Below, one piece after another: positions 6,125 to 12,731 of a stretch of 12,731 bases of DNA. The translations under genes were made by a program, and so were the position numbers. Source of the stretch: Lachnospiraceae bacterium (lineage in GTDB: Bacteria; Bacillota; Clostridia; Lachnospirales; Lachnospiraceae); contig DPJQ01000211.1 of assembly GCA_003542935.1 (NCBI GenBank), positions 1 through 12,731 on the forward strand. Reading direction: 5' to 3'. Below the pieces are notes generated by a model. The model saw only the letters and a program-made list of their open reading frames with translations. It did no database searches and was not told the origin of the DNA. Every line of letters begins with the position of its first letter. Within the stretch, counting starts at the first letter, position 1.

Positions 6125-6220
6125 CTCTTTTTTTCAAAAATATTACAGGACACGATTCAAAAGGTAACAGTTCTGCCGGAAGCTGAACTGCTGCCTTCAA
6201 AAAAGCAACATCATTCATGT

Positions 6221-7102
6221 CTATTCTTCTGGTATCGTTTCTTCCCGCTTCGGCACTTTTCTTTTAAGCTTATTCTCGGAAAAAATGACATTTTCTGAAC
6301 TCCCATTATAATCTTCAAGGTGCAATTCCCCTGATTTTTCGGAAATCTCCGGCAAAATGGCCGCAGCTCTGGAAATTTTTTCTTCCGTCTCCTCGTCCGT
6401 TCCCAGGAGAATGCGGATCTCCCTGTAATAAAGTGTTACCTCGCCGTCCTCATTAAATTCTACCTGCTCCGGAATAATCTGATATTTATTTAACATCCGG
6501 CTGATGCCAAGGATTGTGTTAAAAACTTTCTGATCTTTCACCGGCAGTATCTCCTGCAGCTGCACCCGGTCAAACGAAAGGCCTGTAATCAGCGGCACTT
6601 CCGTCATGGCCGCTACATAAGACGTGACAGATTTACCCAACACCGGATCGGCTCCCGGCAGTTCTGAATCGAAAGACTGTTCCTCTTCCTGCTCCCCCTT
6701 ACCATGAACCTCACTTTTCACAATCCGGCCATTCGCGTCAAAATACATATCACAGTCCAGATACCGGACATAACCGACCACCTGGGTCTCCTGCACCGTG
6801 ATGCGGATGCTGTGGTTATCCACCATCCGCACCTCAATGCTTTCCACCAGCGGCAGATCCGCCGGAGCATACTTTTTCTTCCTGTAAGAAAGATACAGCA
6901 CATTGTCAGAAAACAGACCGCTCTGTACCTCCGATATGATCCGGTCGTTGCTGTACCGGGTATTACCGATCACACTCACGTCCTGGACTGAATACTGCAC
7001 AGAAAACCACACGTACAACACAGCCACCGCCAGAATCACCCCGGCAAAAGCGCCAATCCATATGTATATTCCATTATGTCTTCGACCATAATCCGATCTC
7101 AT
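6221..7102 (-). CDS. ftsQ: Cell division protein FtsQ/DivIB
   Basis: This is a bitopic divisome protein that scaffolds FtsL and DivIC and regulates septal wall synthesis. The 293-residue protein has a short basic cytoplasmic tail (1-11), one membrane segment (about 12-34) and an extracellular POTRA domain (about 36-108) beginning VQDVSVIGNTRYSNDRI. A beta domain with DNGRIV-like (FDANGRIV) and VPLITGL motifs follows. The C-terminal tail from about residue 265 is rich in Lys and Glu and probably disordered. Its ATG overlaps the murA stop as ATGA, which suggests translational coupling, and no strong ribosome site of its own is visible. Its place between a mur gene and ftsZ fits DivIB. Sequence in this family is poorly conserved, so the call rests on architecture, motifs and position together. 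Confidence 0.93.
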   Translation of the reverse strand: MRSDYGRRHNGIYIWIGAFAGVILAVAVLYVWFSVQYSVQDVSVIGNTRYSNDRIISEVQSGLFSDNVLYLSYRKKKYAPADLPLVESIEVRMVDNHSIRITVQETQVVGYVRYLDCDMYFDANGRIVKSEVHGKGEQEEEQSFDSELPGADPVLGKSVTSYVAAMTEVPLITGLSFDRVQLQEILPVKDQKVFNTILGISRMLNKYQIIPEQVEFNEDGEVTLYYREIRILLGTDEETEEKISRAAAILPEISEKSGELHLEDYNGSSENVIFSENKLKRKVPKREETIPEE

Positions 7103-8361
7103 GCTTCACTGTCCATCTTCACAATCCGTCCCCCCAACAGATTGATTTCCTCGTAAAAGGATTCATAGCCCCTTTCTATATATTCCTGACATTCTACCAC
7201 AGTCTGCCCCCGGGCTGCAAGCCCTGCCACCACCAGGGCCGCCCCTCCTCTGAGATCCTGAGCCCTGACCGTACGGCCGGTAAGCCTCACAGGCCCTTTC
7301 ACCAAAGCCTCATCGCCCGCAGTCACAATTCGGGCTCCCATACGGGCCAGCTGTCCGGCAGCACGAAAGCGATCCTCAAAAATAGTTTCCCGAATCCTGC
7401 TTTCCCCCTCCAGTGTACAGCATACGGCCATCAGAGGGGACTGCAGATCCGTAGGAAAACCGGGATACACGTCTGTCACAATTCTGCCGACACTTTTTTT
7501 CACATGCCGGCTGTCCGTTAACAGTGTACCACCGTTCCACGAAAACTGTCCACCCATTTTCTCATAAACCTTCAGCAATTCATCCATATCCCGGCGCGGA
7601 GCTCCGGCGAGGTTAACCTGTCCCCGGGTGATGGCGCCGGAAAGCAGCAGCGTTCCCGCCGCAATCCGATCGGCGGGAATCGTATACTCTCCGTCGTGAA
7701 GACGGCTGCCCCCGCCTATACATATCCTATCCGTGCCGTCCCCGTCAATATCGGCCCCCATACACCGCAGAAAAGCGCACAGATATCCGATCTCCGGCTC
7801 TCTGGCACAATTTTCCAGAACCACCGGTTCTTCGGCGTGGACTGCAGCCAGTATTCCATTCTCTGTAGCCCCCACGCTGGGACGTGGAAACCGATGGCAG
7901 ACGCCCCTCAGCCCATTACAGCTCAAAATAAGCTGCTGTCCCTCCCGATCAATATTCACTCCCATATCTGCAAACAAATCCAGATGGTAATCTATGGGCC
8001 TTTTTCCGATCACACATCCGCCGGGATAACCAATCTGCACTCTACCACAACGTCCCAGCATACTTCCCATTAGCATCACTGAAGAACGCATCCGTCCGGA
8101 CAGCCCCTCCTCCACCGCAATCTCACAGATCCGGGAACAGTCTATTATCAGCGTATGTCCTTCCCAATGGATTTTGGCCCCGAGATTTATCAGCATTTTT
8201 TCCATATTATAAACATCGGATATCCGGGGACAGTTATGCAAAACCGTGCATCCCTTATGTAGTACCGCCCCGGCCATAATGGGCAGAGCCGCATTCTTGG
8301 AGCCCTGGACGGGAATCTCGCCTTTCAGGCAGACATCACCGCCCACTAGAATCTTTCCCAC
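7099..8361 (-). CDS. murA: UDP-N-acetylglucosamine 1-carboxyvinyltransferase MurA
   Basis: MurA transfers enolpyruvate from PEP to UDP-GlcNAc, the first committed step of peptidoglycan synthesis, in the cytoplasm. The 420-residue length is standard. Visible active-site features are SKNAALP with Lys22 and Asn23, Arg92 in GRMRSS, the loop PGGCVIGKRP with the nucleophile Cys116 (the residue attacked by fosfomycin, intact here) and YPGFPTDLQ with Asp305. The start is GTG at 8361, backed by GGGAG (8373-8369) with a 7-base spacer; a nearby ATG upstream runs straight into a stop. It follows ftsW by 90 bases and overlaps ftsQ by 4. Firmicutes often have two MurA paralogues; only one is seen here. murG or murB occupy this place in the Bacillus cluster. 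Confidence 0.97.
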   Translation of the reverse strand: MGKILVGGDVCLKGEIPVQGSKNAALPIMAGAVLHKGCTVLHNCPRISDVYNMEKMLINLGAKIHWEGHTLIIDCSRICEIAVEEGLSGRMRSSVMLMGSMLGRCGRVQIGYPGGCVIGKRPIDYHLDLFADMGVNIDREGQQLILSCNGLRGVCHRFPRPSVGATENGILAAVHAEEPVVLENCAREPEIGYLCAFLRCMGADIDGDGTDRICIGGGSRLHDGEYTIPADRIAAGTLLLSGAITRGQVNLAGAPRRDMDELLKVYEKMGGQFSWNGGTLLTDSRHVKKSVGRIVTDVYPGFPTDLQSPLMAVCCTLEGESRIRETIFEDRFRAAGQLARMGARIVTAGDEALVKGPVRLTGRTVRAQDLRGGAALVVAGLAARGQTVVECQEYIERGYESFYEEINLLGGRIVKMDSEA

Positions 8362-8451
8362 TCACATACTCCCAGACTTTTCTTATCTTTATATATATGC
8401 ATCCCCGCACTGTTTTGTTACCCGCCGCCGGAAGCTTTCCTGCGCAGATAT

Positions 8452-9552
8452 TCAGGGAGCGCGATGGGCCACCTGACGGCTGATATTCAGCGCTATACCC
8501 ATCTCACCGTGAAGAAACACCACCGATGTGCCGCCATAGCTGATAAAAGGAAGTGTGATACCTGTGTTTGGAACGGAGTTCGTGACTACTGCCACGTTCA
8601 GGATCACCTGTAAAGCAATATGAATCATAATACCGGCACAGATCAGGCTCCCTTTCAGATCTGGGGAATGAACGGAGAGAAGCATCAGCCGCCACAGCAG
8701 AAAACCGAATACCGCCAGCAGAAACACCGCTCCGAAGAAGCCGGTTTCCTCACATACAATAGAAAAGATCATGTCATTCTGAGCCTCCGGCACGAAGCCC
8801 AGCTTCTGCATACTGCTTCCCAGCCCGGCCCCAAACAGACCGCCGCTGCCGATGGCATAGAGCCCCTGGATCGTCTGAAATCCTTTATCATAATTTTCCG
8901 GATCCAGCCAGACAGCAATCCGCTCCAAGCGATAGCTTTCCGCTGCCAAAAATGCGCCGGCCAGCAATACCGCGGCGCCCCCCAGGCCCACAAACTGCAT
9001 ATAATAAGGGTTAGACATAAAAATCAGACAGGCGGCAATGCCCAGGATGATGATGGCCGTGCTCAGGTTATTGGTAGCCACCAGAGCCACGATGGGCAGT
9101 ACATAGAGAAAAACTCTCACAGCGAAGAGCAGTCCTGCTTTCTTATTCCCCTGACGACTGATCACGCCGGCCAGCAGGAGGATCACCGCTATCTTGGCCA
9201 ACTCCGAAGGCTGAAAAGAAAGAGGCCCTAAAGCCAGCCAGCGTTTGGAGCCGTTGTATTCCTGGCCCACAAAAAGTACTGCGGTAGACAGCGCCAGTGA
9301 CAAAAAATAGATCAGTCCCGCATAGCGGACGACCCGATGATAATCTACACAGGATACACAGGCCATCACCGCCAATCCGAGACTGACCGCCAGAAGCTGT
9401 TTTTTGAAATAGTATGCAGCGTCATGGAACCGGGCTTCCCCATAATAGGCCCCGGTGCTGTAGAGATACACCATACCCAGGACAGTAATCACCAACACAG
9501 CCGTCAGAAGCGCTCTGTCACATTTCTTATCCGCCCGAAAAAAATCCGCCAT
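8452..9552 (-). CDS. ftsW: SEDS-family peptidoglycan glycosyltransferase FtsW/SpoVE
   Basis: This is an integral membrane polymerase that assembles glycan strands from lipid II at the septum, together with a class B penicillin-binding protein. The chain is almost wholly hydrophobic, with about ten spans. SEDS landmarks are NGSKRWLALGPLSFQPSELAK, GFQTIQGLYAIGSGGLFG, PEAQNDMIFSIVCEETGFFG and TGITLPFISYGGTS. I chose the ATG at 9552 (366 residues) because GGAG lies 8 bases upstream. In-frame alternatives at 9585 (ATG) and 9597 (TTG) add 11 or 15 residues but have no ribosome site. It follows murD, as spoVE does in Bacillus, and may serve vegetative division, spore cortex synthesis or both. FtsW and SpoVE cannot be separated by sequence alone. 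Confidence 0.94.
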   Translation of the reverse strand: MADFFRADKKCDRALLTAVLVITVLGMVYLYSTGAYYGEARFHDAAYYFKKQLLAVSLGLAVMACVSCVDYHRVVRYAGLIYFLSLALSTAVLFVGQEYNGSKRWLALGPLSFQPSELAKIAVILLLAGVISRQGNKKAGLLFAVRVFLYVLPIVALVATNNLSTAIIILGIAACLIFMSNPYYMQFVGLGGAAVLLAGAFLAAESYRLERIAVWLDPENYDKGFQTIQGLYAIGSGGLFGAGLGSSMQKLGFVPEAQNDMIFSIVCEETGFFGAVFLLAVFGFLLWRLMLLSVHSPDLKGSLICAGIMIHIALQVILNVAVVTNSVPNTGITLPFISYGGTSVVFLHGEMGIALNISRQVAHRAP

Positions 9553-9648
9553 CCGCCCCGCTCCGGAAAAAGACTGCTTTTCCATCACTATATGCAAAGG
9601 ATGGACAGCTTAGAACTTTTTCCCGGCCCGGGCAAAACAGAGGGCAGC

Positions 9649-11001
9649 TTACAGCCGCCCCACATACTCCTTGAATTTCTTTCCGCGAACTTCATAATTG
9701 GGGAATTGTCCCCAGCTGGCGCAAGCCGGGGACAGCAGCACCGCCTCCCCCACCAGAGCATGCTCCGCGCAGATCTGTACCGCTTCCTCCAGATCATCGG
9801 CCAGAATCGTATTCATAAAACCACAGCCATGGGCGGCTTCGGCTATTTTTTCCTTGGTCTGTCCGATCAACACCAGGCCACGCACCTTGCCGTCGAAAGC
9901 CCGGATCCATTCTTCATAAGAAGAATCCTTGTCATAGCCGCCGCCGATCAACCAAGTGGGCCGGTTCATGGCCCGAATCCCCTTGATCGCGGCGTCGGGA
10001 TTTGTCCCTTTGGAATCGTTGTAGTAGGTTACTCCGTTTTTCTCGGTCACGTACTCGATCCGATGCTCTACTGCATGGAAATTTCGCACCGAATTCCGGA
10101 TACTGTCCACAGGCACTCCGGACCGCCAGGCCATCGCCACGGCAGCCATCACATTCTCATGATTATGGCGGCCCAACAGGTGCATCTCATCGGTGCCGAG
10201 TATCGGGATCTCCCTGCCGTCCACGGAGAGCACGATCGTCTCTCCCCGCAGAAAGATCCCCTCGGGCAATTCCCGTTTACTTGAAAAATAAATGACTGAC
10301 GCCGGCGCTGTTTTTCCAAACTCCCGGAGCACCTCGTCCTCATAATTCAGTACCACCGTATCCTCTTTCGTCTGGTTCCGGCAAATCTGTTCTTTTACAC
10401 GGATGTACTCTGCCATAGTATGATGGCGGTTCAGATGATCTTCGGTAATATTTAAGATAGCGCTGACCCGGGGATGGAAGGTATGGATCGTCTCCAGCTG
10501 GAAACTGCTGATCTCCGCCACTGTCACGGTGTCCGGCCCCGTCTCAAGAGCAACGGATGTGTAAGGCGTACCGATGTTGCCTACTACATAAACACTGTCC
10601 CGGGCATCCGCCATAATTTGCCCCAACAACGCCGTGGTGGTGGTTTTCCCGTTGGTTCCGGTGATGGCAAGCACCGTCCCCTGTCCGGTCTGCCAGGCCA
10701 ACTCCACCTCGCCCCACACAGGTACTTTCTCTTTGATCCGCAGGACATCCGGGAGGTCCGTAGGCACTCCGGGACTTAAAATGGCCAGATCCAGATTTTC
10801 CAGCGCATCCTCCGGCAAAGCCCCCAGGATGACCCGGGCTCCCTCTCTTTTCCTCAGCTTCGCCAGGATCTGCTCCGGATCCTGTTTATCGTTCCCGTCG
10901 TAAAGGAGCACTTCCGCACCTTTTTCCAACAGAAGATCCGCCGCACCTATACCGCTCACCCCCGTGCCAAACACCAGCACCTGTTTCTTTTCCATATCCA
11001 T
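9649..11001 (-). CDS. murD: UDP-N-acetylmuramoyl-L-alanine--D-glutamate ligase MurD
   Basis: MurD adds D-glutamate to UDP-MurNAc-L-alanine with ATP, in the cytoplasm. The 450-residue protein has the three-domain Mur ligase layout. An N-terminal Rossmann-like domain (VFGTGVSGIGAADLL, SPGVP at 76-80) is followed by the ATPase domain with P-loop GTNGKTTTT (115-123), NITEDHLNRH (184-193) and the probable carbamylated Lys203. Then come HNHEN (279-283), EHRIE (312-316), YNDSKGTNP (327-335) and LLSPACASWGQF (422-433), which binds D-Glu. The ATG at 11001 has AGGAGG 5 bases upstream; an ATG two codons later is possible. The ribosome site overlaps the mraY stop as TAGGAGG, so the two are probably coupled. 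Confidence 0.98.
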   Translation of the reverse strand: MDMEKKQVLVFGTGVSGIGAADLLLEKGAEVLLYDGNDKQDPEQILAKLRKREGARVILGALPEDALENLDLAILSPGVPTDLPDVLRIKEKVPVWGEVELAWQTGQGTVLAITGTNGKTTTTALLGQIMADARDSVYVVGNIGTPYTSVALETGPDTVTVAEISSFQLETIHTFHPRVSAILNITEDHLNRHHTMAEYIRVKEQICRNQTKEDTVVLNYEDEVLREFGKTAPASVIYFSSKRELPEGIFLRGETIVLSVDGREIPILGTDEMHLLGRHNHENVMAAVAMAWRSGVPVDSIRNSVRNFHAVEHRIEYVTEKNGVTYYNDSKGTNPDAAIKGIRAMNRPTWLIGGGYDKDSSYEEWIRAFDGKVRGLVLIGQTKEKIAEAAHGCGFMNTILADDLEEAVQICAEHALVGEAVLLSPACASWGQFPNYEVRGKKFKEYVGRL

Positions 11002-11010
11002 GATCTCCTC

Positions 11011-11967
11011 CTACATACCCAAAAAACCGATCATACACAAAATCGCCGTCAAAATAGCGAACACAAAGACCACCCTCGTCTCCGACCAGCCGCAGAGTTC
11101 GAAATGGTGGTGGATCGGCGCCATCTTGAAGAACCGCTTTCCGCCGGTAGCCTTGAAATATGTCACCTGAATCATGACGGACAACACCTCCACCACATAG
11201 ACCAGCCCCACCAGCAATATAAAGATCGGCATCTGCAGCATATAGGCGGATCCGGCCACAAAACCACCCAACGCCAAAGAACCGGTGTCCCCCATGAACA
11301 CACTGGCCGGGAAACAGTTAAAAAGCAAGAAACCCATCAGCGATCCCGTCACCGCACAGGTGATCGGTGTAATTCCGCTGCCTTTTATCAGAGCGGCTAC
11401 CGTAAAGAAAACAGCCACCATCACCGTCACGCTGGAGGCCAGACCATCCAGGCCATCCGTAAAGTTCACCCCGTTTACTGTACCCACCACCGCAAAAAAC
11501 AACAATGGAACCGCCAGCCAGCCGATATCCAGATGATATCCGCCGGTAAAAGGAATCTGCAGCGTCAGCGGTATATCTGTATATAGAATCAGATACAGAG
11601 CAAATATGCCCGTCACCACAAGCTGCAGAGCCATTTTCTGCCGCGGGAACAGGCCGTCCGAACGGTGCAGCACTACTTTAAGAAAATCATCCAGGAAACC
11701 GATCAGCCCGAAGCCCAGGGTCAGAAACAGCACCGGTATGATATCCGGATTGCTTCTCACAAAAAAAAGGGACGTAACCGTTGTGGCGATCAGAAAGATC
11801 AGGCCTCCCATAGTGGGTGTACCGGCCTTTTTCAAATGGGACTGGACACCGTCCTCCCTCTCCGTCTGTCCTACTTTCAATCTGCGCAGAAAAGGAATGA
11901 TAAACGGCGCCAAAGCCACGCTGATCCCAAAAGCCACAATCACAGGTATCACAATACTTGTATCCAT
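11011..11967 (-). CDS. mraY: Phospho-N-acetylmuramoyl-pentapeptide transferase MraY
   Basis: MraY moves phospho-MurNAc-pentapeptide from UDP to undecaprenyl phosphate, making lipid I at the inner face of the membrane. The protein is about 318 residues with ten predicted spans. Family motifs are PFLRRLKVGQ, GTPTMGG, the Asp pair in GFLDDFLK (93-94), NFTDGLDG (168-175), GDTGS (226-230) and the MAPIHHHFE histidine motif (His286-288). I chose the ATG at 11967 because GGAGG lies 5 bases upstream. A GTG four codons earlier would place that site inside the gene and has none of its own. It lies 107 bases after the transpeptidase gene and runs directly into murD. murE and murF are not next to it. Confidence 0.98.
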   Translation of the reverse strand: MDTSIVIPVIVAFGISVALAPFIIPFLRRLKVGQTEREDGVQSHLKKAGTPTMGGLIFLIATTVTSLFFVRSNPDIIPVLFLTLGFGLIGFLDDFLKVVLHRSDGLFPRQKMALQLVVTGIFALYLILYTDIPLTLQIPFTGGYHLDIGWLAVPLLFFAVVGTVNGVNFTDGLDGLASSVTVMVAVFFTVAALIKGSGITPITCAVTGSLMGFLLFNCFPASVFMGDTGSLALGGFVAGSAYMLQMPIFILLVGLVYVVEVLSVMIQVTYFKATGGKRFFKMAPIHHHFELCGWSETRVVFVFAILTAILCMIGFLGM

Positions 11968-12029
11968 ATTTCCCTCCACAAGCGCATCTTGGCGCCAAAT
12001 TATCCCTCGGTATTTCTATTATGATATAA

Positions 12030-12053
12030 TTACCCGGTTCCTGAACCGTTACC
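12030..12053. repeat. Palindrome flanked by direct repeats before mraY
   Basis: On the plus strand CGGTTC (12035-12040) and GAACCG (12043-12048) form a perfect inverted repeat with a 2-base centre, flanked on both sides by TTACC (12030-12034 and 12049-12053). It lies in the 107-base gap between the transpeptidase gene and mraY. It is not followed by a T-tract on the minus strand, so it is not a standard terminator. An operator is possible, but no known site is recognised. Confidence 0.45.
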
Positions 12054-12074
12054 AGTATACGTCCTTTTTCTTCA

Positions 12075-12731
12075 TTAATCAACTGTTTTATCCTCTTTCG
12101 CCTTCATATCCAAAGTGTCATCAGGTGCTTTTTCAATGCCAAGCCACGGAAGAATATTTTCATAAATACCTCTGATTACCGGCGCGGCGATGGTACCGCC
12201 ATAGTAGACACCCTGGGGATTGCGTATGATGCAGATTCCCAGGATCTCGGGATCGTCCGCCGGGGCAAATCCCACAAAAGACGCAATATAACGATTGGCA
12301 CTGCGGGGCAGGGTCTGGGAAGTGGCCGTCTTTCCGCCGATGGCATAGCCCTCGATATAGGCATTCTTGCCCCCACCCTCAGACACCACTTTTTCCAGGG
12401 CAAACTGCATAGTCTCTGATACTTCTTCAGACACGATCCTCTCCCCTTCTTCATAACCCAACACCCGGATATAACTGCCGTCGGCACTTTCCAGGGACAC
12501 ACCGATGTGGGGCGTCACCGTGGTTCCGCCGTTTACCAGGGCGCACACCGTGGCTGCCAGTCGGATCGGCGTGATTTGGAAGGACTGTCCAAAAGCCATC
12601 GTGGCCAATTCCACCTGTCCGATATTTTTCAGATCATGCATAATCGTCCCGGCCTCTCCGGGCAGATCGATATTCGTTTTTTCAAACAATTTAAATTTTT
12701 TAAAATAATCATAGAAGGTTTCCGCCCCCAG
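12075..12731 (-). CDS. spoVD: SpoVD/PBP2-type penicillin-binding transpeptidase, C-terminal part
   Basis: This is a class B penicillin-binding protein, a DD-transpeptidase that cross-links peptidoglycan at the division or spore septum. Only the last 218 residues are present; the frame is open to the window edge, so the N-terminus, membrane anchor, SxxK and SxN motifs lie outside. Visible landmarks are LGAETFYDYFKKF, the LPGEAGTI segment, GQVELATMAFGQSFQITPIRLA, and SFVGFAPADDPEILGICII followed by PQGVYYGGTIAAPV. The third active-site motif reads Lys-Thr-Ala-Thr (12332-12321) instead of the usual Lys-Thr-Gly-Thr. The protein ends about 30 residues after the catalytic domain, with no PASTA domain, unlike B. 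subtilis SpoVD. Its place before mraY favours SpoVD, but a vegetative PBP2B/FtsI is not excluded. Confidence 0.85.
   Translation of the reverse strand: MGAETFYDYFKKFKLFEKTNIDLPGEAGTIMHDLKNIGQVELATMAFGQSFQITPIRLAATVCALVNGGTTVTPHIGVSLESADGSYIRVLGYEEGERIVSEEVSETMQFALEKVVSEGGGKNAYIEGYAIGGKTATSQTLPRSANRYIASFVGFAPADDPEILGICIIRNPQGVYYGGTIAAPVIRGIYENILPWLGIEKAPDDTLDMKAKEDKTVD

Noticed and set aside
5985..6218. Possible 77-residue gene between ftsQ and ftsZ
   Set aside because: No ribosome site, overlaps the ftsZ start, AT-rich gap composition and no motif; the gap more likely holds a promoter.
9605..9640. GC-rich palindrome CCCGGCCCGGG between murD and ftsW as a terminator
   Set aside because: The loop would be too small, and no T-tract follows on the minus strand; a terminator inside this tight cluster is unlikely.
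9337..10284. Long open frame (315 codons) antisense to the start of ftsW and the end of murD
   Set aside because: It spans two real genes on the other strand, has no ribosome site and no recognisable motif.
11687..12082. Open frame of 131 codons on the minus strand spanning the gap before mraY
   Set aside because: It overlaps mraY in another frame by about 280 bases and has a TTG start with no ribosome site. Its first 35 codons look protein-like, but nothing supports a gene.

Overview
The window is a sporulation and cell-wall/cell-division locus from an endospore-forming Clostridia, most likely a Lachnospiraceae-type gut anaerobe. This rests on three things: the gene order (penicillin-binding protein, mraY, murD, ftsW, murA, ftsQ, ftsZ, then spoIIGA, sigE, sigG), the protein motifs, and the mix of ATG, GTG and TTG starts behind strong AGGAGG-type ribosome sites. 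All genes but one lie on the minus strand, so the locus reads right to left. Coding covers nearly everything and no gap exceeds 300 bases.

Right block, 12731 down to 4844: a dcw-type cluster. It starts with the C-terminal part of a SpoVD/PBP2-type transpeptidase, cut by the window edge. It continues with mraY and murD (lipid I synthesis and its precursor pathway), ftsW/spoVE (SEDS glycan polymerase), murA (first committed step of peptidoglycan synthesis), ftsQ/divIB (divisome scaffold) and ftsZ (division ring). Genes are packed tightly: the murD ribosome site overlaps the mraY stop, and murA and ftsQ overlap by ATGA. murE, murG, murB and ftsA are not in this stretch, and murA lies between ftsW and ftsQ.

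Middle block, 4843 down to 2840: a shikimate/quinate pair, aroE (plus strand, the only plus-strand gene) and aroD (minus strand, type I dehydroquinate dehydratase). They are divergently transcribed and sit between ftsZ and the spoIIG operon, which are close together in Bacillus. A hairpin between the convergent aroE and ftsZ ends can terminate in both directions. The 133-bp sequence in front of aroE has near-perfect 12-bp terminal inverted repeats and is bracketed by an exact 8-bp direct repeat. This is the signature of a small non-autonomous transposable element (MITE-like) that landed in the aroE leader.

Left block, 2839 down to 1: the sporulation cascade. spoIIGA (aspartic protease) and sigE (pro-sigma-E) form an operon. 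Its upstream region has a consensus -35 and -10 separated by an unusually long 21 bp, plus a perfect Spo0A box. This resembles the known Spo0A-activated spoIIG promoter of Bacillus subtilis. sigG follows with its own leader and a strong intrinsic terminator. A perfect consensus housekeeping promoter past that terminator points out of the left edge.

The genes link division to sporulation: the Mur, FtsW and FtsZ proteins build and place the septum, SpoIIGA senses the completed septum and activates sigma-E in the mother cell, and sigma-G later takes over in the forespore. No new multi-gene system was found. The most interesting items are the MITE-like element, the conserved spoIIG promoter architecture, the KTG-to-KTA change in the SpoVD-type enzyme, and the unusual sigma-E pro-sequence.
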